Notes: generated by a model not told the origin, from the sequence alone. A stretch of DNA of 64,000 nt from Progne subis subis (GCA_022316685.1 JAKJHU010000068.1:1736001-1800000); one strand, 5' to 3'; counted from the first letter of the stretch, positions 25,363-34,676 are shown. A program made the numbers and translations.

Positions 25363-28300
25363 CCCTGTTCTAGGCTTCAGCTGGAAACAGATTTGAAGAT
25401 AGAAAAAGAGTGGCGGCAAACCCTAGAGGATGATCTTCAAAAGGAAAAGGAAACTGTATCTCATCTGAGAACAGAGACCCAAGAAATAGTTAACCTTAAG
25501 AAAGTAAATTCTGCAGCAAATTTTGACTAGTAATTTGGAAATTGACTGCAAAGTTAGTTATGGACTTAGACACGGTATTTTAAAGAATTTCTGCAAATAG
25601 ATAAGGAAGATTTACATGAATGTATTCTCACAAATAGAATGAGGGAAAAAATGGGCTTTTCACTCCTGGTTTTCTCCTGAGATCAGAACTCAGTACTTTG
25701 GGTAAGGAAAGTTGTGTTTGGATAAGGAAAGATAACTTCTCAGTTGTGTTGGAGGCTCTGTCTCCCTGTGGACCCAGGGCTCCCCAGTCAATCAGGTTTC
25801 TTCTCTCCCTGGCCTGGGCTACAGAAGCAGAAATGTTTCTTTATCTCTTGGGGTCCAAGAGAGTTTAACCTTGAGCAGTTGCTGTTCAGGTTGCGTTTGG
25901 AGCCTTTCCAGTGTGAGGGATCACTCATTCACTGGGGTTTCTCAGCAAGATAGCTTCAGGAGGAGCAGCTTTCTAGGAGCAGAGAAAACACAAGCTGAGA
26001 ATAATCTGGTGTCTTTTTATTTTGTTTGTTTTGTCTTTAGGAGTTCCTTAAACTTCAGGAGAAGAACAAGCAACTGAAAAGCATATGTGAGGACCAAGAA
26101 GCTGCTCTCCAAGAACTAGCATCCAAGCTGAGCGAGTAATTTCATTATTCATGATGACTTCCACATATTATTTTTGTCATATGCGCTTGAATTGAGAAAA
26201 ATAGCGGGACAGTGGTAATCCACATTAGACAGTATATGACAATATTATTGTTATTTTGATAACTAACCAGTTATCAGAAGGCAATGTATCTAGTTAGGTC
26301 AGGCCTGTTCATTTTTATTTTTGGCTGGTGGGGTGTCTGTGAGCTCCTAGGTAGTGACAGAGCTGTGAACAGCAAATCCTGGCTTGGAGGGCATTAGGCT
26401 TTGTCCTGCAATGAGAACAGTTGCCTGGTTTGCAACTTGTGGAGGAGCCTCAAGGAGAAGGTAACAGCTGTGGCTGCAGCAGGGCAGTGCTGCTCTTCCT
26501 GAGCCCCACACAGCTGCTCACTCCCTGCCCACCACTGGCATCAGGGGGAGAACTGGAGAGGGAAACACTGGAAAACTCAGTAAAAGTTGCGATAAAGACA
26601 GATGAAGGGGGAAAAGCAAAGCCACACATGCAAGCAGAGCAAAAGAAGGAATTCATTCTGCCCGTGGTTGGACAGGTGTTCAAGCACCCCCAGGAGAGCA
26701 GGGCCCCATCCCGTGGAACGGTGCCTTGGGAAGGCAAAACTCCATCACTCCAAACCTTGGAGTGCCCCCCTTCGATATTGAGTGCGATGATCAGCTGCAC
26801 GCTCTGCAGTGCCCCTGGGGTCCTCTGTGCTGTGTCCCCTGAGATCCCATCAGCCCCAGTCTCCTCCCCAGCGTGGCCCCACGGGGAGCAGGAGAGGCCT
26901 TGGCTCTGTGTGAACTGCTCAGCAGTAACAGCAACATCTCTGTTCTCAGCCTGTGCTCAGCACAAATCCAAGCACAGCCCCTGGCAGAGGTGAGCTCCAC
27001 CCCAGAGGCAGCGCAGCAGGGATGGCAGGGGCCAGCAGCACCTCCTCCTGTCAGTGGTTTTCCTGTGCTTCCTGTGGCCTTTGATGCCCCGTGGAACAAC
27101 TCTGTGTGTGTGGCTCCGTTCTCAGTGGGTTGGCACTGGATGCCTGTGGGGAGGCTGCTTCCTCCAAAATGACATTATGTGGTCTTCTACTTTTGTTCAG
27201 AGGACTTGGCTTGAAATTTTTAAGTACCTAAACCAGATTTTTTAGTTGTTAGAACATAACTGACCATGTAGAAGTTTGAAGTAGCGTTATCTTATTCTCT
27301 AGGTCAAAGCTGAAAATAGAAGATATAAAAGAAGCGAACAAGGCGTTGCAGGTCAGTAGCATTTTGAGGAAAGAAGCTTTTTTTTAACTGTTCTTTCTGA
27401 AATCTTTCATAAGCATGAGAAGAATTTCTCTCTAACAGCAGCTACTCCAGAGAGACTCACTGTATGATCTCCTCCAGTGGGAGAGAACCACAGACTCCCT
27501 GTAACTCCCTGGAAAAATTCCATTTGCTTTTGATTTTGCTTGTTTGATGCAGAGCTGTGCATTTTGGCCCTTTTCTTGCATTTCTGGCCCTTCTGTAATT
27601 CACAGAGTATGTCTGGGACAGAGTGTGTAGCCAAGTGGGTTTAAACTGCAGAGTACTTCTCATGGATCAATAAATATTTGATCATCCAAGGAAATAAGTA
27701 AACTTGTATCACCACAGCTGCTAAAATACAATGTATAATGTCAGCTGGTTTGGGAGCACTTGAGAGCAGAGGTTTTGTTCTGCACAAGTTTGATCATCTG
27801 GTGTGTCACCTGGCATATTGCTGCAGTCCAGGTAAAGGTGTCTGAAATGGCTGAGCAGACTTCTGGGCTTATTAAGTGGTTTAAACAGAAGGAAATGGAC
27901 AATTCTTGACACTGTCCTGTTTGGGTTTTGTGGTTTTTTTGCTTCCCTGCATCTTGAGGACTGTTCCCATGTGATGGGCAGGGGCATTGGCTCCCTGTGA
28001 GGCTTGGATGCCTTTCTGGCCTTCCACAGGCCAGCTTTACCACCCCTGGCGTGTTCTCTCTGCTCTCCTGGCCCCTGAGGTGTTGCAGTGTTTTGGGGCA
28101 CTCCTGTGCTGCTCTGCAGTGTCTGTGGGACATTGGGGCACTCCTGTGCTGCTCTGCAGTGTCTGTGGGACATTGGGGCACTCCTGTGCTGCTCTGCAGT
28201 GTCTGTGGGACATTGGGGCACTCCTGTGCTGCTCTCCAGTGTCTGTGGGACATTGGGGCACTCCTGTGCTGCTCTGCAGTGTCTGTGGGACATTGGGGCA

Positions 28301-30032
28301 CTCCTGTGCTGCTCTGCAGTGTCTGTGGGACATTGGGGCACTCCTGTGCTGCTCTGGAGTGTCTGTGGGACATTGGGGCACTCCTGTGCTGCTCTGCAGT
28401 GTCTGTGGGACATTGGGGCACTCCTGTGCTGCTCTGCAGTGTCTGTGGGACATTGGGGCACTCCTGTGCTGCTCTGCAGTGTCTGTGGGACATTGGGCTC
28501 CTGTGCTGCTCTGGAGTGTCTGTGGGACATTGGGGCACTCCTGTGCTGCTCTGCAGTGTCTGTGGGACATTGGGGCACTCCTGTGCTGCTCTGCAGTGTC
28601 TGTGGGACATTGGGGCACTCCTGTGCTGCTCTGCAGTGTCTGTGGGACATTGGGGCACTCCTGTGCTGCTCTGGAGTGTCTGTGGGACATTGGGGCACTC
28701 CTGTGCTGCTCTGGAGTGTCTGTGGGACATTGGGGCACTCCTGTGCTGCTCTGCAGTGTCTGTGGGACATTGGGGCACTCCTGTGCTGCTCTGGAGTGTC
28801 TGTGGGACATTGGGGCACTCCTGTGCTGCTCTGCAGTGTCTGTGGGACATTGGGGCACTCCTGTGCTGCTCTGCAGTGTCTGTGGGACATTGGGGCACTC
28901 CTGGGGCACTGAGCATTCGGGCAGGGAATGTTCTGCTCTTGCAGCACAAAGTTTAACTTCAGCAGATACCTATAATTACGATAATTTTTTCTCCAGGGCC
29001 AGGTTTGGCTGAAGGACAAAGAGGCCACTCATTGCAAGCTGTGTGAAAAGGAATTTTCGCTTTCCAAAAGGAAGGTAAAACTTCAACGAGATTTCTCCCA
29101 ACTTGTTTACAAGTATTATGTAATTATTATTACAAGTATGATGTAATTATTGATTATCTTTGAGGCGTGGCATGAAATGTCAGTGATTAGGTGAATGCAG
29201 AGTTATTTTTGAGGTGTTTTTCTTGTTCTTTCATATATACTATGCAGAATGCAGCTGCACCCAGCTGTCGTGGTGAAGTTCCACAAAGTGACTTAGTTAA
29301 AAATTACTTCACTACTTTGTGGAATTGCTATCTCAAACTCTTATCAGCTCTGGCGCTGTTAGAATTTGACGTCCGTAGAAGTACTTTTATGGCATTTTTT
29401 ATATAGCAGAGTGAGAAAATAGGAGTTTATTTTCATTTTAAAGTAAAACGTGACATTAATTTCCTTGCCTTATTAATGTGCGCAGGAAATTTTCTTTACC
29501 TTTTTATGTCCAATCTCAATTAGCTACCTGCCAGAAGCATCCACTGTTTCAGATGCCATTGCTCATGCTGTGTTTCTCTGTAGCAGGATACATTCTCAAT
29601 GCAGGGTTTGAATGAAATCTTCACAGCACGCACGGATATATATTTCAATGTCTAGAGAGGCCATGTATCTGCCTGTGGTGCAATCCTGGACAGACATCAT
29701 TTGTGTAGCATTGCATCATAGTTTGGGACGTGGCTGAATGACCTTTTGCAAAGCGACTCCTTGCTCAGAGCCAGGAAGCGAAGGGAATTGCGTTTCGGAT
29801 TGCTCTCTGGGTATTGTTTGTTGGTATCCAACGAGCAGGTACATTTCCACTGGGAACTGAAAGTTTGCATCTTCTGCCTGTGATTTAGCATCACTGTAGG
29901 AACTGTGGGGAGATCTTCTGCAACGCCTGCTCGGACAATGAGCTGCCTCTGCCCTCGTCCCCGAAGCCTGTGCGCGTCTGTGACTCCTGCCACGCGATAC
30001 TTATCCAGAGGTGCTCTTCTACCGGGCCATAG
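4616..30032 (+). CDS. RUFY2: RUFY2, RUN and FYVE domain protein, full-length form
   Basis: RUFY proteins are effectors of small GTPases on endosomes and bind PI3P through a FYVE zinc finger. Eighteen coding exons: join(4616..4619, 7078..7251, 7736..7853, 9036..9137, 10173..10296, 11844..11905, 12486..12551, 14268..14337, 15524..15625, 16086..16202, 17257..17424, 18570..18667, 23486..23605, 25374..25503, 26041..26135, 27303..27351, 28997..29074, 29889..30032). All splice phases agree and the sum is 1821 nt, or 606 residues, the length I recall for human RUFY2. Domains: RUN at about 37-172, coiled coil at about 200-530, FYVE at about 537-600. The FYVE finger has WLKD, RKHHCRNCG, RVC and eight cysteines (546, 549, 562, 565, 570, 573, 590, 593). 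The start has a strong Kozak context (gccATGG). Confidence 0.95.
5061..7077 (+). other. RUFY2: RUFY2 intron 1, main part
   Basis: Non-coding. It contains a T-run at 5169-5185, a (CTG)5 run near 5567-5581 and pyrimidine runs near 6080-6102. A 177-codon minus-strand ORF at 5234-5767 has no recognisable content and I treat it as chance. Confidence 0.6.
7078..7251 (+). CDS. RUFY2: RUFY2 exon 2
   Basis: 174 nt, residues 2-59. Acceptor tctctgttgtcttag, donor gtctgg. It encodes [18 protein letters not shown] and the beginning of the RUN domain ([16 protein letters not shown]). It leaves phase 1. Confidence 0.95.
7736..7853 (+). CDS. RUFY2: RUFY2 exon 3
   Basis: 118 nt, residues 60-98, RUN domain ([17 protein letters not shown]). 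Acceptor tttttcttttcaaag, donor gtaagt. Confidence 0.95.
9036..9137 (+). CDS. RUFY2: RUFY2 exon 4
   Basis: 102 nt, residues 99-132, RUN domain ([19 protein letters not shown]). Acceptor ccctttgtttcag, donor gtaaac. Confidence 0.95.
9546..9551 (-). terminator. Possible polyadenylation signal (AATAAA) for the antisense exon
   Basis: TTTATT on the plus strand, i.e. AATAAA on the minus strand, about 70 bases after the stop of the exon-like ORF at 9620-9840. Alone it is weak evidence. Confidence 0.3.
9620..9840 (-). CDS. Unidentified antisense terminal-exon-like ORF inside RUFY2 intron 4
   Basis: On the minus strand an acceptor-like tract (ctcttccctacacctgctattag) ends at 9841. It is followed by 73 stop-free codons running from [10 protein letters not shown] through [12 protein letters not shown] to EKHKGLKC and a TAA stop at 9620-9622, then a polyadenylation hexamer at 9546. 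The composition (regular E/K and L spacing, one W pair) looks like a helical protein and not like chance translation. It would enter in phase 1. I do not recognise the family and could not find an upstream exon. It may be the last exon of a nested gene, a decayed exon, or a retrocopy fragment. A stop-free frame of this length is not rare by itself. Confidence 0.4.
10173..10296 (+). CDS. RUFY2: RUFY2 exon 5
   Basis: 124 nt, residues 133-174. End of the RUN domain ([16 protein letters not shown], then [17 protein letters not shown]). Acceptor ctccttcaacacag, donor gtaagt, leaves phase 0. Confidence 0.95.
10297..11843 (+). other. RUFY2: RUFY2 intron 5
   Basis: 1.55 kb of unremarkable non-coding sequence. 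Two 119-codon minus-strand ORFs (10654-11013 and 11042-11401) have no recognisable domain. Confidence 0.6.
11844..11905 (+). CDS. RUFY2: RUFY2 exon 6
   Basis: 62 nt, residues 175-195 ([21 protein letters not shown]). Acceptor tgctttcccctag, donor gtatgt. Confidence 0.95.
12486..12551 (+). CDS. RUFY2: RUFY2 exon 7
   Basis: 66 nt, residues 196-217 ([21 protein letters not shown]). Acceptor gcttgctttag, donor gtaagt. The coiled-coil region begins here. Confidence 0.95.
12552..14267 (+). other. RUFY2: RUFY2 intron 7
   Basis: 1.7 kb, AT-rich, no gene or clear repeat seen. It ends in a good polypyrimidine tract. Confidence 0.6.
14268..14337 (+). CDS. RUFY2: RUFY2 exon 8
   Basis: 70 nt, residues 218-240 ([19 protein letters not shown]). 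Heptad-rich coiled coil. Acceptor ttttttcctttcag, donor gtacct. Confidence 0.95.
15000..15335 (+). pseudogene. Possible decayed coding remnant in RUFY2 intron 8
   Basis: One plus-strand frame reads about 60 stop-free codons ([18 protein letters not shown] to [10 protein letters not shown]). After a stop it continues with the coiled-coil-like [17 protein letters not shown] and, after another stop, [13 protein letters not shown]. There is no ATG-to-stop frame and no known family match from memory. It is either an old retrocopy or exon, or chance in purine-rich DNA. Confidence 0.2.
15524..15625 (+). CDS. RUFY2: RUFY2 exon 9
   Basis: 102 nt, residues 241-274 ([20 protein letters not shown]). Coiled coil. 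Acceptor ttgtttcttttcag, donor gtatgt. Confidence 0.95.
16086..16202 (+). CDS. RUFY2: RUFY2 exon 10
   Basis: 117 nt, residues 275-313 ([19 protein letters not shown]). Acceptor tctttgtag, donor gtgagc, phase 0 on both sides. Confidence 0.95.
16300..16900 (-). mobile_element. Possible solo LTR in antisense orientation (low confidence)
   Basis: On the minus strand this block has an LTR-like layout: an AATAAAG signal near 16400 followed by a short tail ending in CA, and several degenerate CTGACTGCAGG-like repeats upstream (16490-16580). Clear TG/CA borders and a target-site duplication were not found. The old-element reading is tentative. Confidence 0.3.
17257..17424 (+). CDS. RUFY2: RUFY2 exon 11
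   Basis: 168 nt, residues 314-369 ([19 protein letters not shown], then [18 protein letters not shown]). Coiled coil. Acceptor gtgttttctag, donor gtaaag, phase 0 on both sides. Confidence 0.95.
18570..18667 (+). CDS. RUFY2: RUFY2 exon 12 (last exon common to both predicted forms)
   Basis: 98 nt, residues 370-402 ([19 protein letters not shown]), leaving phase 2. Its final AG can be completed by T of the alternative terminal exon at 19544 or by A of exon 13 at 23486. Acceptor cttttgtaacacag, donor gtacag. Confidence 0.93.
19544..19652 (+). CDS. RUFY2: RUFY2 alternative terminal exon (FYVE-less form)
   Basis: A very long pyrimidine-rich tract (about 19430-19535) leads to an AG at 19542-19543. 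The following frame, in correct phase 2 after exon 12, reads [16 protein letters not shown] to KLVKDISF and stops at 19650-19652. Joined to exons 1-12 it gives a 437-residue protein with the RUN domain and half of the coiled coil but no FYVE finger. A variant polyadenylation signal ATTAAA lies at 19716-19721. The paralogue RUFY3 is known to have long and FYVE-less short forms. I have not confirmed that RUFY2 does in birds. Confidence 0.65.
20140..20530. other. GC-rich intronic block next to the 25-bp minisatellite
   Basis: Locally GC-rich, CpG-containing non-coding DNA in RUFY2 intron 12. ORFs here are extensions of the repeat frames. No gene is seen. Confidence 0.4.
20531..21543. repeat. Minisatellite, 25-bp unit, about 40 copies
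   Basis: Head-to-tail copies of a 25-base unit built on CTGTGTGTGCGCTGAC plus ACAACCTGG, in RUFY2 intron 12. Variants: GCGC or GCAC, CTGGC or CTGTC or CTGGG, and a few units missing three bases. Because 25 is one more than a multiple of three, the three minus-strand frames share one reading and are all stop-free, producing long spurious ORFs. The right-hand third is almost uniform in the GCGC form. Confidence 0.97.
21544..23485 (+). other. RUFY2: RUFY2 intron 12, distal part
   Basis: 1.9 kb between the minisatellite and exon 13. Several mid-size ORFs are chance. No gene is recognised. Confidence 0.6.
23486..23605 (+). CDS. RUFY2: RUFY2 exon 13
   Basis: 120 nt, residues 402-442 ([17 protein letters not shown], then [15 protein letters not shown]). 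Acceptor gaattacaccag, donor gtgagt. First exon specific to the FYVE form. Confidence 0.94.
23606..25373 (+). other. RUFY2: RUFY2 intron 13
   Basis: 1.8 kb without a gene. A (TTTTG)n tract at 25333-25362 forms most of the polypyrimidine/T-rich stretch immediately before the exon 14 acceptor. Confidence 0.65.
25374..25503 (+). CDS. RUFY2: RUFY2 exon 14
   Basis: 130 nt, residues 442-485 ([19 protein letters not shown], ending LKK). Acceptor tccctgttctag, donor gtaaat. Confidence 0.95.
26041..26135 (+). CDS. RUFY2: RUFY2 exon 15
   Basis: 95 nt, residues 486-517 ([19 protein letters not shown]). Acceptor gttttgtctttag, donor gtaatt. Confidence 0.95.
26540..27010 (+). mobile_element. Divergent avian endogenous-retrovirus LTR-like block
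   Basis: A GC-rich block in RUFY2 intron 15 that, from memory, follows the internal order of a common songbird ERV LTR: GAAACACTGGAAAACTCAGT, an A-rich GATGAAGGGGGAAAAGCA stretch, then CATCACTCCAAA, and at the right CAGCACAAATCCAAGCACAG. No retroviral genes are present, so it would be a solo LTR. A 190-codon ORF across it is incidental. Family naming is tentative. Confidence 0.5.
27303..27351 (+). CDS. RUFY2: RUFY2 exon 16
   Basis: 49 nt, residues 517-533 ([16 protein letters not shown]), end of the coiled coil before the FYVE finger. Acceptor ttattctctag, donor gtcagt. Confidence 0.94.
28095..28905. repeat. Minisatellite, 40-bp unit, about 20 copies
   Basis: Regular 40-base units (CACTCCTGTGCTGCTCTGCA then GTGTCTGTGGGACATTGGGG) in RUFY2 intron 16, ending about 90 bases before the exon 17 acceptor. 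One unit near 28497 lacks three bases. The main variation is CTGCAG, CTGGAG or CTCCAG. The unit has no stop on either strand and 40 is one more than a multiple of three, so all six frames are open over about 800 bases. The resulting ORFs are not genes. Confidence 0.97.
28997..29074 (+). CDS. RUFY2: RUFY2 exon 17, start of the FYVE finger
   Basis: 78 nt, residues 534-559 ([19 protein letters not shown]). It carries the WxxD motif and the first CxxC zinc pair. Acceptor ttttttctccag, donor gtaaaa, phase 0 on both sides. Confidence 0.96.
29889..30032 (+). CDS. RUFY2: RUFY2 exon 18, rest of the FYVE finger and stop
   Basis: 144 nt, residues 560-606, stop TAG at 30030-30032. It encodes [19 protein letters not shown] and RVCDSC, completing the PI3P-binding R(R/K)HHCR motif and the remaining zinc ligands. 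The C-terminus (CSSTGP) is a few residues off the form I recall in human (CSSNLP). Confidence 0.96.
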   Translation, partial: HHCRNCGEIFCNACSDNELPLPSSPKPVRVCDSCHAILIQRCSSTGP

Positions 30033-31490
30033 CCGCTCGTTAGTGCTGGGCTCTGCTCGTCCTCTGAGAGCCACTGCACCGACTCAAGAGTGTACAGCAG
30101 CGTCTCCAGGCCTGCGGGTAAGCAGTGTGGAGTTGCAGTTCCAAGGTGCTGTGGACGAGTTACTTCTCTGCTTCCTATTTAAACAAATGGAGTCAATGGG
30201 ACCCAGATGTAGAAAATGCAGATCTAAAAAGAAAAAAACCAAAAACAACAAAACCAGATGGCTGTGTTGGTCTGCCAAATGGCTTAGCAGCTTTTTTGGT
30301 AGGAAGCAGGGCAGTTGATACAGGAGCCGCAGTGTTAATGTGTATTGGATATTTTAGTTGTTAAGATGGTCTGGAGAAAGGTGATACTCTTACAGGCTGC
30401 TGTGCCACAAGTCCAGCCTAATTCTGCTACAGAGTGTGCTGTTGTGAAGCAAAACCGAGCGCTAGCTGGTTTTAAATTGTACTGGAAAGAGGTATGGCAA
30501 TTAATGCAGTGGTCTGGGAAGTTCTTGCCAAATCCCATGTATTTGTTTACTTGCTCTTCATTAGCAGGGTTTGATGCATCCAAGAATATGGCACTGGCAG
30601 CTGTTCTGTGCAGTCCCAGGTGGGAGGAGAGCTCTGGTCAGCCAGGGGACAAACAGTGCCTCAGGGCACTTGCTGAAGGAAGGTGTGTTTTTTTACTGAA
30701 TGATTTTTTCACATGAACTATTCATTCTGTGTTTCCCTTGAAAGAGAGCTGTTCACCACAGACCTCTCGTCTGACATTGTCTGTAACCTTGAACGAGTCT
30801 CTGCATTATTTTCATGCAAGTCATGCTCTCAGGCTTGTACGTGTAGTCACTGCAGAGCTCTGGAAACCACCTTGAAAGACTGGGCTGAAATACTGGGAAT
30901 CACATCCTTTCTGTGTCGGACAGGGGGGTTCTTCCTTATTTTGTCACCATCTTTCTCAAACTTTCAGAGTTGGTTCCTAAACTTCATTTTTTTTCCAGAG
31001 CGCTTTTGAGCCCTCCTGAGCCTAACCAGTCTTGTCACTGACAGTAACTTTTGCTGGAACGTAAAATCCTTGTTCTGTAAGCAAATAGAAATAATATCCT
31101 TTGATAAACTGCCCTCACTGCACTGCACCCTCCTCTCTTCAGCCACTCCTGCCATGAGCTCCAGCCCTGGAGCCCCCACGCTCCAGAATCAGCCCGTGGC
31201 TCCTTCAGCTGTGGGCTTGGAGTAGCATTGGGAGGCTGCAAGCAGGTCTGTTAGTTGTCCTTGCACTTTGTTTAGCTTGGCTTTGTCTCTGAGGATAGGG
31301 ATTTAGTGAATATCCTAAAAGCTAGCATAGCTATGCTTTTTAACACCTCGATGTAGTTGCTTATGTAGCTTTTGTAAAGCAAAATGTTTTTAAAATGACC
31401 TGATGTAACTTTTTGTAAAATACCACACAAATACTTGTAAATCTGTAAATAACTTTTGGAAAAAAAATAAATTTAAGTTATCTGCAACTT
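30033..31490 (+). other. RUFY2: RUFY2 3'UTR, with polyadenylation signal at 31466-31471
   Basis: Non-coding, about 1.45 kb. AATAAA at 31466-31471 in an AT-rich context is the best end signal. Later hexamers (about 31790) could extend it. Confidence 0.6.
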
Positions 31491-33440
31491 AACTAAGAGA
31501 ATAATGTCACTTAATTTAAATCTGTAATTCAGAGTATTTTATTTTATTTTATTTCATTTTATTTTTGTTCAAGTTGCTGGGGAGGGGGATACCCTGCTAA
31601 AGGCACAATCAGGTGCTGCTTCCTGAGACTGTTTCTAGCTGGGTTTTACGTGGGGCAGGCATGGAGGCAGCAGGGTTTGATGCAGGACAGAGATGGTAGG
31701 ATAAAGCTAATCTGTACTGCTTTAATAAGTAACTTGTCAAAAGGGATGCAGCTAAACAGAAATGATTTAAAATAGGCAATCTTTTAAAATAAAATATAGT
31801 GCATAAATTGTTACTTAGTTGCTATCTTTTCCTCCCCTGTGTGCTGTCCTATTTGCATAGGAAGAGTGTATAATTACTGCTATTACTGACTGCAGGTAAG
31901 ACTTCTGCCTTGAACAAAATGAATCCTGAATGTTCCATATGGTTTAATTTCCCTTGGCATCAAACTACGTCGCTGGCCTGCTTTAAGGTTTTTGGACACC
32001 ACTGTGACTAATGCTATATCTTTGTCTTTCTGTAAAACCCTGCTCTCGAGTCTAAATCCTTCTCACAGAGCAGAGGAAGAGCTGTGGGGTCCCACGAGAA
32101 CCTGGAACCATTCAGACAGGATCAGAGCAGCATTGTATTCCTCTTGGGAAATAGGACTTCTGCCTTCCTGCTCCTGGGGACATTAGCACCCGCGGGGTCA
32201 AGCTGCCGCTCCTCCTGCTCCCCACCCGTGCAGGGCTCAGGGGGCCGAGCCCCCGCCCCCAAGGGGCTCCGTGCTCGTGTTTGCTCCGCCGGCCCGGGAG
32301 CGAAGGGAGTGCCTGGCCCGGCCCGGGAGCGAAGGGAGCGCCTCGCCTGGCCCGGCCCGGCAGCGAAGGGAGCGCCTGGCCCGGCTCGGCAGCGAAGGGA
32401 GCGCCTGGCCCGGCCCGGGAGCGAAGAGAGCGCCCGGCCCGGCCCGGGAGCGATGGGAGCGCCTGGCCCGGCCCGGGAGGGAAGGGAGCGCCTGGCCCGG
32501 CAGTGCTCGCTGCACCGGCGGGAGCCGAGGCTGTGGCACACGGCCGGGAAATTGCAGCAGCCCCACAGAGCGGGCACAGCTCTGCCCACGGCTCGTAGGA
32601 ACCATTCCTCTGCTCTGTGGGCCTGATGTTTCCAAGTCTGAAGGGATTTTAGCCTGCTAGCAGTGCTGCTTCCAAAAGGAAAAGTTCTCAAGAAAGCCTC
32701 TTCTCAAAACAACTATCCTTTCCTAAAACAATCTTTCTCCAGGTGGTGTTTTGCTGTTTCTCTAGTTTCACCAATGGAATTAGAGAGGTGTCATTCCTGT
32801 TCACCAGTCGTGTAAAGTCTGTATCGGCACACCTTATAAAAGGTGGTAAGAATTAGACAATAGATTTCTACATTCTGCCTTCTGAAGTACTTGGGAGTCT
32901 TTTGTGTGCTACAGCAACGCTCTGCTCTTCAGCAGAAGGGTGAAGGGACAGGATGGGCACAAGGGACGCGCTGTCCTGCAATTGTGCTGGCTGGGGCTGA
33001 AGTGCAGTGGACTCTGCTTGTACTCAGCAGCTCCACGAGTCCCAGGCAGGGGTCAGGGCTCCTTCTCCCGGGATGGAAGCCCAGGTGTTCCCAAGTGAGG
33101 AAGCGCTGCAGAGCTGCAGGACTGCACTCTGCTGTGCCCACGCTTCCTGCAGCCCACCTTTCCTCCACCTTACTTTAAGGCACTTTTCCTGCCATTGAAT
33201 GAACTCTGGTGCTACCGCTGCCACTTGGGGAACACCTTAGCTTTTCTGGCAACAGACCCAAGACCCGTTTCTGCAGGGTAACAATGGTTCAGAACTCACT
33301 TTCCCTCCCATTCCTGGCCAACACTGCTCCAGTGCTTGAAAAGGTTCCTGTGTATGTTACCCTTTCCAGCTTTTCCAGTCCCTTTCACACCCAAACACAT
33401 TCTCTAGTGAAATAAACTCCATTCTCCTCTCTCCCACAAG
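31491..33440. other. Spacer between the convergent RUFY2 and HNRNPH3 genes
   Basis: No gene recognised. It contains TTTTA repeats at about 31536-31567 and the GC-rich minisatellite at 32287-32505. ORFs at 32.1-32.7 kb are produced by that repeat. Confidence 0.6.
32287..32505. repeat. CpG-rich minisatellite, 29-bp unit, about 7 copies
   Basis: Units built on GCGCCTGGCCCGGCCCGGGA followed by GCGAAGGGA, with single-base variants and one unit carrying a 5-base insertion (CTCGC). It lies downstream of the RUFY2 polyadenylation signal, in an otherwise moderate-GC region. Confidence 0.93.
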
Positions 33441-33446
33441 AAGACA

Positions 33447-34676
33447 TTTATTACAGATATAACACAGTACTAGCAAAACAGGTGACAGACTTGCAATACC
33501 CAAGATCACATTTGACATTTTAAGGGAGGCATTGAGGACAAAGCAGTTAATTTGGGAGATCACACTGGCTCAGAATAAATACCTTTTTCCATTACACATC
33601 AGGTATGTTAAGTGTCTTCAAACAATAAGTTTCTTACATATCTTACATGTCACAAATGCATCAAAAGTTTTATCAGCGTGTTTGGGTCGTGTGTTACTGA
33701 AAAATTATTGGGCCTATTTTAGAGATCTTGGCTTCTAATGAGCTCCTGTGTAGAACGGCTTGGCAAACTTTGAATACAGACCAATCAGCTCTGTACAGTG
33801 AAAAAAATGCTGAACCGTGTTTAAATACAATAAACGCAAGAAAGAAAAGAAGTATCTTGCTTCCAAATCCTCCACTCTTCCTAAAAGCATGTTTGCTTTT
33901 AGGAAAAAAAAAAAATACTAAGTAAAAAGCATCAACTGAACTAGTATTTGACCTACGTTGTGTTAGCTAAAAGCTGTGCCAGCGTTGGTTAGAGTTGCAG
34001 GTTACACGTGTGAATGCAGGCTCCAGAACACTACTGCAGTGTGGAAAGAACCGTGCCTGCTGGCTGTGGTGGAGGCAGGAGCGGGGCTGCAGCTCCTTGA
34101 CAGAGGTGTGCGTGTGCTGGGGGTGCTGGCAGCAGGAGGAAGAAGCCAGAGCAATGACTGAGCCTCCACAGCGTGATGCTGCGGTGCCATTATCACATAC
34201 AACCTATCAAAAGGGTTTAGGAAAGTCATTTCCAAATAAACTAACCTATTCATCTACCCTTCTCCCCTTAAACAAGTGACTGTTTAAATTTGTTCACTAG
34301 ACCAAGATTACACAGAACTGAATCAGTGTTCATAGGAGTTACAGTACAACCACCTTTATGGAACCATAGTACAACATTTTAAACCAACTGTAGTCTTGAA
34401 TATGTAATACATCCTTAGGAGTAACTAGTATAAAAAGTATCAACATCAGTGGTTTGAATATAAAAATTTATTTAAAGTCAGAGTATGCAACAAATAAAAC
34501 CTACAGAAAACGGATTTTCCCATCACAATCTGTTGCTTACCAAATAATATTGTGAAAACACATTCCTTCAGTCATTATAAAGTTCTTAAAATACAAAAGA
34601 AATTAAATTTTGTAAGAAAGTCTAGTAGACCAGAGACTGTTTCTTCCAAGGTGTTCTGCAGAAGCAAGGCTATCCT
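33447..34676 (-). other. HNRNPH3: HNRNPH3 3'UTR (two candidate ends)
   Basis: Minus-strand AATAAA hexamers lie at 34467-34472 (short 3'UTR of about 0.2 kb) and at 33447-33452 (about 1.2 kb). The sequence cannot decide between them; both may be used. Confidence 0.45.

Noticed and set aside
26421..26993. 190-codon plus-strand ORF in RUFY2 intron 15
   Set aside because: It coincides with the LTR-like block and reads as GC-rich non-coding sequence.
27721..29028. Six long ORFs on both strands at 27.7-29.0 kb
   Set aside because: All arise from the 40-bp minisatellite, which lacks stops on both strands. The region is intron 16 of RUFY2.
32084..32691. ORFs up to 189 codons downstream of RUFY2
   Set aside because: Products of the 29-bp CpG-rich minisatellite.
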